Shown here in pieces: positions 9,272 to 16,041 of a DNA stretch of 26,617 nucleotides. Position numbers and translations under genes: made by a program. Location of the stretch: positions 1 to 26,617 of the forward strand of contig SVLP01000032.1 in NCBI GenBank assembly GCA_015067895.1. The letters are read 5' to 3'. Source of the DNA: Oscillospiraceae bacterium. GTDB taxonomy: Bacteria; Bacillota_A; Clostridia; Oscillospirales; Oscillospiraceae. Every line of letters begins with the position of its first letter. The first letter of the stretch is position 1. A model generated the notes under the pieces. The model had not been told where the DNA came from. It did no database searches and saw only the letters and a list, made by a program, of their open reading frames with translations.

Positions 9272-9295
9272 TTCACACGTTTTGCATTATATAAT
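9267..9295 (+). promoter_or_regulatory. nrdD promoter (sigma-A type)
   Basis: TTGACT (9267-9272) and TATAAT (9290-9295) are separated by 17 bp, close to the ideal. The predicted start is near 9302, giving a leader of about 53 nt. The -35 lies inside the second NrdR-like box, so a bound repressor would block polymerase. Confidence 0.82.
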
Positions 9296-9298
9296 ACG

Positions 9299-9325
9299 GG
9301 CGATGCGCTTCTCCTGCGCATCGCC
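9299..9325 (+). promoter_or_regulatory. 5'-terminal stem-loop of the nrdD mRNA
   Basis: A perfect 10-bp inverted repeat (9299-9308 with 9316-9325, 7-nt loop) begins within a few bases of the predicted transcript start and is followed by CTTTATCG. It may protect the mRNA from 5' decay or end read-through from nrdG. The T-run is short, so a plain terminator is less convincing. Confidence 0.55.
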
Positions 9326-9354
9326 TTTATCGATTCCAAAAGGGGGACGTATCT

Positions 9355-11742
9355 ATGTATAAAGTTGTAAAAAGAGACGGCTTACAGGTCGAATTCGATA
9401 TTTCCAAGATCTCCGGTGCCATGGTCAAGGCCTTCGAGGCCCAGGGCAAGAACTACCACCCCAGCGTCATCAATCTGCTGGCTCTGCAGGTCAGTGCCGA
9501 TTTTGAGTCCAAGATCAAGGACGGACTGATTTCCGTGGAGGACATCCAGGACAGCGTGGAGAAGGTGCTCTCTGACGCGGGCTACGCCGATGTGGCCAAG
9601 GCCTACATCCTCTACCGCCGCCAGCGGGAGAAGATCCGCAACGTCAACTCCGCTCTGCTCAACTACAAGGATCTGGTGGATAACTACCTGCAGATCAACG
9701 ACTGGCGCGTGAAGGAGAACTCCACCGTCACCTACTCTGTCGGCGGTCTGATTCTGAGCAACTCCGGTGCCATCACCGCCAACTACTGGCTCCACGAGAT
9801 CTACGACGACGAGATCGCGGAGGCCCATCGCTCCGCCGCCATGCACCTGCATGACCTTTCCATGCTCACCGGCTACTGCGCAGGCTGGAGCCTGAAGCAG
9901 CTGATCCAGGAGGGTCTGGGCGGCGTTCCCGGGAAGATCACCTCCGGCCCTGCCAAGCACCTTTCCACCCTGTGCTCCCAGATGGTCAACTTCCTGGGCA
10001 TCATGCAGAACGAGTGGGCCGGTGCCCAGGCCTTCTCCTCCTTCGACACGTATCTCGCTCCCTTCGTCAAGGTGGACAACCTGACCCAGTCCCAGGTCAA
10101 GCAGTGCATCCAGTCCTTCGTCTACGGTGTCAACACTCCCTCCCGCTGGGGAACCCAGGCTCCCTTCTCCAACATCACTCTGGACTGGACGGTTCCCAAC
10201 GACCTGAAGGATCTGCCCGCCATCGTTGGCGGCAAGGAGATGGACTTCACCTACGGCGAGTGCAAGAAGGAGATGGACATGGTCAACCGGGCCTTCATCG
10301 AGATCATGATCGAGGGCGACTACAACGGCCGCGGCTTCCAGTATCCCATCCCCACCTATTCCATCACCCGTGATTTCGACTGGTCTGAGACCGAGAACAA
10401 CAAGCTCCTCTTCGAAATGACCGCCAAGTACGGCACCCCCTATTTCTCCAACTACATCAACTCCGACATGGAGCCCTCCGACGTCCGCTCCATGTGCTGC
10501 CGCCTGCGTCTGGATCTTCGCGAGCTGCGCAAGAAGTCCGGCGGCTTCTTCGGCTCCGGCGAGTCCACCGGCTCCATCGGTGTCGTCACCATCAACCTGC
10601 CCCGGATCGCCTACCTGGCTGCCGACGAGGCCGACTTCTACCAGCGCCTGGACAAGCTCATGGACATCGCCGCCCGGAGCCTGAAGGTCAAGCGCAGCGT
10701 CATCACCCGGCTGATGGACAACGGTCTGTATCCCTACACCAAGCGGTATCTCGGCACCTTCGGCAACCACTTCTCCACCATCGGCCTGATCGGCATGAAT
10801 GAGGTGGGTCTGAACGCCAAGTGGCTGCGGGCCGACCTGACCGACGAGCGCGTCCAGGAGTTCGCCAAGGAAGTTCTGGATCACATGCGCGAGCGTCTGA
10901 GCGACTATCAGGAGCTCTACGGTGACCTGTACAACCTGGAGGCCACCCCCGCTGAGTCCACCACCTACCGCTTCGCCAAGCACGACAAGGAGCAGTACCC
11001 CGACATCATCACCGCCAATGACAGCGGCACCCCCTACTACACCAATTCCTCCCATCTGCCCGTGGGCTATACCGAGGACATCTTCTCCGCCCTGGAGATC
11101 CAGGATGAGCTCCAGACCCGCTACACCTCCGGCACCGTCTTCCACGCCTTCCTGGGCGAGAAGCTGCCCGACTGGAAGGCTGCCGCGTCTCTGGTGCGCA
11201 AGATCGCCGAGAACCACAAGCTGCCCTACTACACCATGAGCCCCACCTATTCCGTGTGCGTTGACCATGGCTATCTGCCCGGCGAGCAGTATGTCTGCCC
11301 CCATTGCGGCCAGAAGACCGAGGTCTACAGCCGCATCACCGGCTACTACCGCCCCGTCCAGAACTGGAACGACGGCAAGAGCCAGGAGTTCAAGGATCGC
11401 AAGGTCTACAACGTGGGCACCTCCGTGCTGAAGAAGTCTGCCCCCGCCATCGAGGCCCAGCCCAAGGTCATGGCCGAGGCTGCCCCCTCCTACGAGATCC
11501 CCGCCGCCGGTGACGCCCGCGCCATTCTGATCTCCCGCACCACCTGCCCCAACTGCCGGGTGGCCGAGAATCTGCTGACCAAGAAGGGCGTGGCCTTCGA
11601 GAAGTATATCGCCGAGGAGAACCTGGAGCTGTGCCGCAAGTTCGGCATCAAGGGGGCTCCCACCCTGGTCATCGAGGGCCCTGCGGGCTTCACGACCCAC
11701 TACTCCGTCCCCGAGATCAAGAAGTATCTGACCAATATGTAA
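9355..11742 (+). CDS. nrdD: Anaerobic (class III) ribonucleoside-triphosphate reductase with fused C-terminal glutaredoxin-like domain
   Basis: This 795-aa enzyme reduces ribonucleoside triphosphates to dNTPs with a glycyl radical. Domains in order are an ATP-cone (about 1-95, starting YKVVKRDGLQVEFD), the catalytic barrel (about 110-620) with C175 and the C381-C382 pair (MCCRLRLD), a zinc site (C635, C648, C651), and the glycyl-radical loop RITGYY with Gly663. The C-terminal ~75 residues add a glutaredoxin/thioredoxin-like domain with C731-P-N-C734 and a cis-proline-type GAPTLVIEG. Most NrdD proteins end after the radical loop, so the redoxin is a fusion. GGGGG at 9342-9346 precedes the ATG. 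Codons are strongly biased, suggesting high expression. Confidence 0.96.
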   Translation: MYKVVKRDGLQVEFDISKISGAMVKAFEAQGKNYHPSVINLLALQVSADFESKIKDGLISVEDIQDSVEKVLSDAGYADVAKAYILYRRQREKIRNVNSALLNYKDLVDNYLQINDWRVKENSTVTYSVGGLILSNSGAITANYWLHEIYDDEIAEAHRSAAMHLHDLSMLTGYCAGWSLKQLIQEGLGGVPGKITSGPAKHLSTLCSQMVNFLGIMQNEWAGAQAFSSFDTYLAPFVKVDNLTQSQVKQCIQSFVYGVNTPSRWGTQAPFSNITLDWTVPNDLKDLPAIVGGKEMDFTYGECKKEMDMVNRAFIEIMIEGDYNGRGFQYPIPTYSITRDFDWSETENNKLLFEMTAKYGTPYFSNYINSDMEPSDVRSMCCRLRLDLRELRKKSGGFFGSGESTGSIGVVTINLPRIAYLAADEADFYQRLDKLMDIAARSLKVKRSVITRLMDNGLYPYTKRYLGTFGNHFSTIGLIGMNEVGLNAKWLRADLTDERVQEFAKEVLDHMRERLSDYQELYGDLYNLEATPAESTTYRFAKHDKEQYPDIITANDSGTPYYTNSSHLPVGYTEDIFSALEIQDELQTRYTSGTVFHAFLGEKLPDWKAAASLVRKIAENHKLPYYTMSPTYSVCVDHGYLPGEQYVCPHCGQKTEVYSRITGYYRPVQNWNDGKSQEFKDRKVYNVGTSVLKKSAPAIEAQPKVMAEAAPSYEIPAAGDARAILISRTTCPNCRVAENLLTKKGVAFEKYIAEENLELCRKFGIKGAPTLVIEGPAGFTTHYSVPEIKKYLTNM

Positions 11743-11762
11743 TTATTTTGGAGGTATCTTTC

Positions 11763-12002
11763 GTGCGTACTAAGGAAATATCTTCAAATTGTGAGTACCA
11801 CTCTGGCTGGGGTGCTGGAAGTGGTGACACCGAACGTTATGAATACGAATGCCCCTGTGGTAAGGGGATGATTGTGGAAGAGCATGACAACATTCCTGGC
11901 TTCCGTGACCACGCAGTTTATCTGGAGTGTGCGGAATGTCGCCAGAAATATCGACTTGATACCAGCAAGGGCGTACGTGCATGGGAACTTGTTGAAATTT
12001 AA
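11763..12002 (+). CDS. Small zinc-ribbon protein of unknown function
   Basis: This 79-aa protein starts at GTG 11763, with GGAGG at 11750-11754 and 8-nt spacing; upstream in-frame sequence is inside nrdD. It carries CPCG and, 27 residues on, CAEC, so four cysteines that should form a zinc ribbon. The linker EEHDNIPGFRDHAVYLECAE looks conserved in style but I do not recognise a named function. It lies 20 bp after nrdD and before a terminator and the flavoprotein gene, so co-transcription with nrdD is likely. A role with NrdD or redox stress is only inference from position. Confidence 0.75.
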   Translation: MRTKEISSNCEYHSGWGAGSGDTERYEYECPCGKGMIVEEHDNIPGFRDHAVYLECAECRQKYRLDTSKGVRAWELVEI

Positions 12003-12021
12003 GCCATTAAAAATTTGCAAA

Positions 12022-12048
12022 GGGGCCGGGCATCGTCCCGGCTCTTTT
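12022..12048 (+). terminator. Intrinsic terminator or attenuator before the flavoprotein gene
   Basis: GCCGGG (12025-12030) pairs with CCCGGC (12037-12042) across a 6-nt loop, extended by weaker pairs below, followed by TCTTTT. The next gene begins 18 bp later and I found no convincing promoter between, so it may allow partial read-through. Confidence 0.55.
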
Positions 12049-12065
12049 CCTTGGAGGGAAACATT

Positions 12066-12983
12066 ATGCATGATATCGTCATCGTCGGCGGCGGCCCCGC
12101 CGGACTGACTGCCGCTGTCTACGGTCTTCGGGCCGGTAAGTCCGTGGTGGTCATCGAGAAGAACGGCTTCGGCGGCCAGATCGCCTATTCTCCCAAGGTG
12201 GAGAACATCCCCGGCACCATCCAGATCAGCGGCGCGGAGTTTGCTGACCAGCTGGTGGAGCAGGCCATGAACCTGGGCGCAGACATGGAGCTGGAGACCG
12301 TCACAGGCATCGAGCGGAGTGAGGACGCCTTCCTGATCCACACCGAGGACGGCGCGGAGTTTGCGGGTAAGACCGTCATCCTGGCCCTGGGCGTCAAGCA
12401 CCGGATGCTGAACCTTCCGGGGGAGGAGGAGCTCATCGGCAGCGGCATCTCCTTCTGTGCCGTCTGCGACGGTGCGTTCTACGCCGGGCAGGATGTGGCC
12501 ATGATCGGCGGCGGCAATTCCGCCCTCCAGGAGGCTCTGCTGCTCTCTGAGACCAGCAAATCCGTCACCGTGATCCAGAACCTGTCCGACTTCACCGGCG
12601 AAAGGAAGCTCGCTCAGGCCCTGCTGGAGAAGGAGAACGTCACCGTTCATTTCAATACTGTCGTCACCGGCTATCTGGCGGAAAACGGCTCTCTGACCGG
12701 CCTGGAGCTCAAGAACACCGTTACGGGTGAAGCTGCCGCCATCGCCGTGGACGGCGCGTTCCTGGCGGTGGGTCTGATGCCCGAGAACGACGCCTTCGCG
12801 CCCTTTGCAAAGCTCAACGCCTGGGGCTACTTCGACTCCGCTGAGGATTGCCGCACGGAGACCGAGGGACTGTTCGTTGCGGGCGACTGCCGCAGCAAGC
12901 GGATCCGTCAGGTGGTCACCGCAGCCTCTGACGGCGCCGTGGCAGCAATGGCAGCATGCATGTATTTGGATCAGAATAACTGA
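12066..12983 (+). CDS. trxB: Thioredoxin reductase-like FAD flavoprotein
   Basis: This 305-aa flavoprotein has the FAD motif GGGPAG (8-13), the redox-active C131-A-V-C134 followed by DGAFY, the second dinucleotide loop GGGNSA, and the C-terminal GLFVAGDC FAD segment. It should pass electrons to a thioredoxin or glutaredoxin-type partner. The usual NADPH-binding HRRxxxRA sequence is absent: the place reads VIQNLSDFTGE. That is reported for clostridial flavin thioredoxin reductases that do not use NADPH, so the donor may be ferredoxin. I chose ATG 12066 after TTGGAGGGA; upstream frame is leader. The fused redoxin of NrdD is a plausible partner. Confidence 0.88.
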   Translation: MHDIVIVGGGPAGLTAAVYGLRAGKSVVVIEKNGFGGQIAYSPKVENIPGTIQISGAEFADQLVEQAMNLGADMELETVTGIERSEDAFLIHTEDGAEFAGKTVILALGVKHRMLNLPGEEELIGSGISFCAVCDGAFYAGQDVAMIGGGNSALQEALLLSETSKSVTVIQNLSDFTGERKLAQALLEKENVTVHFNTVVTGYLAENGSLTGLELKNTVTGEAAAIAVDGAFLAVGLMPENDAFAPFAKLNAWGYFDSAEDCRTETEGLFVAGDCRSKRIRQVVTAASDGAVAAMAACMYLDQNN

Positions 12984-12993
12984 TTTACATTGG

Positions 12994-13033
12994 AAAGCGC
13001 CGCACCCGACTGGGTGCGGCGCTTTGAACTTTT
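12994..13033. terminator. Strong intrinsic terminator between convergent genes
   Basis: A perfect 14-bp stem (12994-13007 with 13012-13025, 4-nt loop) has an AAA base on one side and TTT on the other, then ACTTTT. It ends the nrdD/trxB transcript and can also stop the minus-strand regulator. Positions 13034-13189 hold no gene that I can support. Confidence 0.85.
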
Positions 13034-13189
13034 CGCGGAAGAAACCTGTCAACTATTGGTTGCATCTTGGGTTTCGGCCGCGATTATGTCTTGAAATGTT
13101 TTGGAAAATGATTTGCGTGAACCCGCAGTACTTCGCCCGCTCCGAGGAGCGGGAGCCATGGCAGATATGCAAGGAATGGGCCAAATGAC

Positions 13190-14719
13190 TCAATTTTCGC
13201 TTTCCTTGCCCAGAAGCCACAGAGACAGTGTCAGGTACAGCCGCTGCCAGGGATCCTCAAGATCCAGCTGGATCAGAGAATGGATCTTTTTCAGCCGATA
13301 CAGCAGCGTGGTGCGGTGGATGATAAGGGCTTCCGAGGTTTTGGGGATATCCCGCTCATGGAGGAGGTATTCCCGCAGGGTCTCGAAATAGGGCGTTCCG
13401 TTTTGGGCATCGTAGTCCTTGAGGGCGAACAGCTCCGGAGCGATGATGTGATTGGGGCTCAGGGGAGCGGGCAGATTTCTGGCGAGATGGCTCATGGCGC
13501 ACTCCGAGAAGGTCAGGATCCATTTCTCGCTGCGCAGGCGGAAGGCTTCCTCCAGGGCGGCTCCGGACTGATAGTAGGCGGCGTGGAGCTCCCGGATGCC
13601 TGTCACCGGCGAGCTGATGCCGCAGTACAGACAGTAGTCCCGGCAGATGGGTGCCAGACGGTGCCGCAGCTGGGCGGCGGAGATGGGCAGTCGGGTCAGA
13701 TCCCAGATGATCGTCTGTTCCTGATTCCCGAGCAAGATGTAGCTCCCCGGAAAGAGCTGGAGCAGATCGCTGTGGAGCAGGTGCTCGGCCACGGAAGAGG
13801 CGCCGGTGTACTGGGGCCTGAGCCGCAGGCAGAGGAAACGGTCAGTCATCTGCCAGTTCAGCATCGTCAGCAGGTGATTCAGATCCGGCGTCTCCGGCTG
13901 ACGGCCCTGGAGCAGGGTAAAGACGATGGTGTCCATGTTCTGATGGGCGCTTTCCTCGTCCGGGTGCTTTCGCCGCAGGAGGAAGAGCGCCCGCTGGGTC
14001 AGGACTTCCGCCAGGAGGAAGTCCCGGTGCAGGAAATCCCGGTTCATCCGGGCCACAAGCAGCCGTCCCTTGTAGACCGACCCGTCCCACAGGTTTACAT
14101 ACAGGGAGGTCTGGTGCTTCGTGTGATGCCAGATCTGGGCATTGTGGTGGGCGTAGGTCTCCAGATAGTCGCTGTCGTTCTGAAAATCCTCCACCACAGC
14201 TCTGGGGATGAAGCCGTTGGTGGAGGTCGTCCAGTATTCCGGCTCCATGATCTGTGCGAATTCCGCCGTCATGGCCATCATGACGAACCAGTCGTCGTGG
14301 ATGCAGACCGGATTCTCCAGGAGCCGGCTGCCCAGGTCGCACAATTCCTGGAGACTGGCGCTGCGGTAGAGCAGGATGTCGATGGATTCCTCCCAGCTTC
14401 GGAACTGGGAGAACACCTCCAGAAGCTGATCCAGGATCACCTCATCGGGGTGGCCCGGACAGACAAGGTGGTTTGCATGGCCCGGATGGGGGGCAGCGGA
14501 GACAAAGGAATATTCGTCGAAGGGGAAATCCGTCTCCGTGGGACGCAGGAGGTAGAGCACATCCTTCTGGAGCTTCTGGTTCCGGTGGTAGAGTCGGATG
14601 CCGCGATAGCTGAGGCCCTCGTCCGTGAGGAACATGTCACAGTCCCAACCAGCCAGGGTGAGACTTTCTGCCAGCATGGGCAGGGTGGGAAGAAAGCGCA
14701 GCGGGAGAAGTGTATCCAT
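13190..14719 (-). CDS. PucR/CdaR-type transcriptional regulator, divergent from the methyltransferase operon
   Basis: This 509-aa regulator ends in a PucR-type helix-turn-helix at about residues 457-485 (IPKTSEALIIHRTTLLYRLKKI). The middle region (about 270-400) resembles the GGDEF-like domain of CdaR proteins, and the N-terminal 250 residues would be the sensor part. Members of this family usually activate catabolic genes when they sense a substrate. AGGAGGG at 14733-14727 with 7-nt spacing supports the start. It is divergent from the corrinoid methyltransferase genes, so it probably controls them and itself. The ligand is unknown. Confidence 0.88.
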   Translation of the reverse strand: MDTLLPLRFLPTLPMLAESLTLAGWDCDMFLTDEGLSYRGIRLYHRNQKLQKDVLYLLRPTETDFPFDEYSFVSAAPHPGHANHLVCPGHPDEVILDQLLEVFSQFRSWEESIDILLYRSASLQELCDLGSRLLENPVCIHDDWFVMMAMTAEFAQIMEPEYWTTSTNGFIPRAVVEDFQNDSDYLETYAHHNAQIWHHTKHQTSLYVNLWDGSVYKGRLLVARMNRDFLHRDFLLAEVLTQRALFLLRRKHPDEESAHQNMDTIVFTLLQGRQPETPDLNHLLTMLNWQMTDRFLCLRLRPQYTGASSVAEHLLHSDLLQLFPGSYILLGNQEQTIIWDLTRLPISAAQLRHRLAPICRDYCLYCGISSPVTGIRELHAAYYQSGAALEEAFRLRSEKWILTFSECAMSHLARNLPAPLSPNHIIAPELFALKDYDAQNGTPYFETLREYLLHERDIPKTSEALIIHRTTLLYRLKKIHSLIQLDLEDPWQRLYLTLSLWLLGKESEN

Positions 14720-14752
14720 CTGTTGGCCCTCCTGGTTTGGTTCTTGATGATT

Positions 14753-14781
14753 ATTTTATCCGCATTTTCGCGGAATGTAAA
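14753..14781 (-). promoter_or_regulatory. Regulator promoter with a dyad filling its spacer
   Basis: On the minus strand TTTACA (14781-14776) and TAAAAT (14758-14753) are 17 bp apart. The spacer contains TCCGC/GCGGA as a 5-bp inverted repeat with a 6-nt centre (14759-14774). A protein bound there would sit between -35 and -10, a common form of autorepression. Confidence 0.6.
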
Positions 14782-14830
14782 GTGCGAAAATATTCGAATT
14801 GTGGAAAATCAGCGATTGTGCACCAGCGAA

Positions 14831-14859
14831 TTGACAAAATATATCGCAGATGGTAGGAT
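14831..14859 (+). promoter_or_regulatory. Predicted promoter of the corrinoid methyltransferase operon
   Basis: TTGACA (14831-14836, consensus) and TAGGAT (14854-14859, weak) are 17 bp apart, as expected of a promoter that needs an activator. The predicted start is near 14866, leaving a leader of about 100 nt. Confidence 0.65.
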
Positions 14860-14890
14860 TAATATAGATGTGTTGCACAAAAAATAAGCA

Positions 14891-14916
14891 TTCCGGAAAA
14901 ACACATTTTTGCGGAA
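14891..14916 (+). promoter_or_regulatory. Inverted repeat in the methyltransferase leader, operator candidate
   Basis: TTCCGGAAAAA (14891-14901) is opposed by TTTTTGCGGAA (14906-14916), 10 of 11 positions pairing around a CACA centre. The half CATTTTTGCGGAACA (14904-14918) matches CATTTTCGCGGAATG (14763-14777) of the regulator promoter at 12 of 15 positions. The same protein may bind both. Confidence 0.5.
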
Positions 14917-14934
14917 CACAGAGCTGACTGTGTT
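14915..14934 (+). promoter_or_regulatory. Leader hairpin before the UroD-family methyltransferase
   Basis: AACACAG (14915-14921) pairs with CTGTGTT (14928-14934), 6-nt loop, and ends 35 nt before the start codon. There is no T-run after it. It could affect mRNA stability or translation. Confidence 0.35.
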
Positions 14935-14968
14935 GTGCAGATAAAAATGATAAATGGAGGACGATATT

Positions 14969-16009
14969 ATGCTGACTGCAAAGGAAAACATGCGCCAGGT
15001 CATCCTCGGCGGCAACCCCGACCGTCTGGTCAACCAATATGAGGCCATCCAGCTTCTGTTCCACCCCTTCATGCTCTCCTCTCCCCTGCTGAAGAAGGGC
15101 GACGAGAACGTGGTCAACGCCTGGGGCGTTACCAACTCCTTCCCTGAGAATGTCCCCGGCGCATTCCCCGTCCACACCCCTGAAAAGATCGTTCTGAAGG
15201 ACATCGAGAACTGGCGTGACTATGTCAAGGCTCCCTCCCTGGACTTCCCCGAGGAGCTGTGGAATGTCTGCAAGGGCATGTACGCCGGTGCCAGCGACAA
15301 TGCCTACAAGGCCGTCTTCGTGGCTCCCGGCCTGTTTGAGCAGTGCCACCACCTGATGAGCATCGAGGAGGCTCTGATGGCCTACTACGAGTATCCCGAC
15401 GAGATGCACGAGCTGATCGACTACCTGACCGAGTGGGAGCTGGAGCTGGCCAAGGGCATCTGTGAGAATCTGCACCCCGATATGCTCTTCCACCACGACG
15501 ACTGGGGCAGCGAGAAGAACTCCTTCATCTCTCCCGCCATGTTCGAGGAATTCTTCCTGGAGCCCTATAAGAAGATCTACGGCTATTACAAGTCCCACGG
15601 TGTTGAGTTCGTCGTCCACCACTCCGACTCCTTCTGCGCCAACCTGGTTCCCACCATGATCGAGATGGGCATCGATGTCTGGCAGGGCTGCATGACCTCC
15701 AATGATGTTCCCGCTCTGATCGAGAAGTACGGCGGCAAGATGACCTTCATGGGCGACATCGACAACAAGGCCGTTGACTTCGAGGGCTGGACCCAGGCCG
15801 ACTGCGAGAAGGCTGCCCTGGACTCCATCAAACGCTGCAACAGCACCAAGTACTACATCCCCTGCATCACCCAGGGAGGCCCCGGCTCCCTGTACGCCGG
15901 TACCTATGAGGGTCTGTGGAATGCCATCGACGAGTACAACTGCAAGACCTACGGCTTCACCAAGGAGGAGCTGGAGGCTCAGCGTCCGCCCATGGCTGTG
16001 ATGTTCTGA
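14969..16009 (+). CDS. Corrinoid-dependent methyltransferase, uroporphyrinogen decarboxylase (UroD) family
   Basis: This 346-aa UroD-fold protein belongs with MtaA/CmuA and demethylase methyltransferases, not haem synthesis, judging from the adjoining corrinoid genes. In the set it is the candidate MT1, moving a methyl group from the substrate to the corrinoid protein. MtaA-type enzymes bind zinc by HxC plus a later Cys; here the place reads H217-H-S-D-S-F-C223, with Ser at the HxC cysteine. Possible alternatives are C223, C241 (WQGCM) and C299 (YIPCITQGG). ATG 14969 follows GGAGG at 14956-14960; the in-frame ATG at 14954 contains that site. Codons are strongly biased. Substrate unknown. Confidence 0.87.
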   Translation: MLTAKENMRQVILGGNPDRLVNQYEAIQLLFHPFMLSSPLLKKGDENVVNAWGVTNSFPENVPGAFPVHTPEKIVLKDIENWRDYVKAPSLDFPEELWNVCKGMYAGASDNAYKAVFVAPGLFEQCHHLMSIEEALMAYYEYPDEMHELIDYLTEWELELAKGICENLHPDMLFHHDDWGSEKNSFISPAMFEEFFLEPYKKIYGYYKSHGVEFVVHHSDSFCANLVPTMIEMGIDVWQGCMTSNDVPALIEKYGGKMTFMGDIDNKAVDFEGWTQADCEKAALDSIKRCNSTKYYIPCITQGGPGSLYAGTYEGLWNAIDEYNCKTYGFTKEELEAQRPPMAVMF

Positions 16010-16041
16010 GTTACTGAGTTCCAAAGGAGGAATCCCATCGA

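Noticed and set aside
9382..11700. Long minus-strand ORF (772 codons) opposite nrdD
   Set aside because: It is the antisense shadow of a GC-rich, codon-biased gene, low in complexity (Gly, Leu, Val, Asp) and without a ribosome binding site or known domain.
11992..12020. Possible promoter before the flavoprotein gene (TTGAAA at 11992)
   Set aside because: No acceptable -10 element lies at 16-18 bp.
13136..13153. Palindrome CCCGCTCC-GA-GGAGCGGG after the regulator gene
   Set aside because: The loop is too small and no T-run follows on either strand, so I do not call it a terminator.
13280..14887. Plus-strand ORF of 535 codons opposite the PucR-type regulator
   Set aside because: The minus strand encodes a recognisable regulator with a clear helix-turn-helix and ribosome binding site. 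The plus ORF has no domain and runs through the regulator promoter.
14866..14968. Possible riboswitch (cobalamin or other) in the methyltransferase leader
   Set aside because: The leader of about 100 nt is too short for a cobalamin riboswitch and shows only two simple stems, with no conserved core that I recognise.
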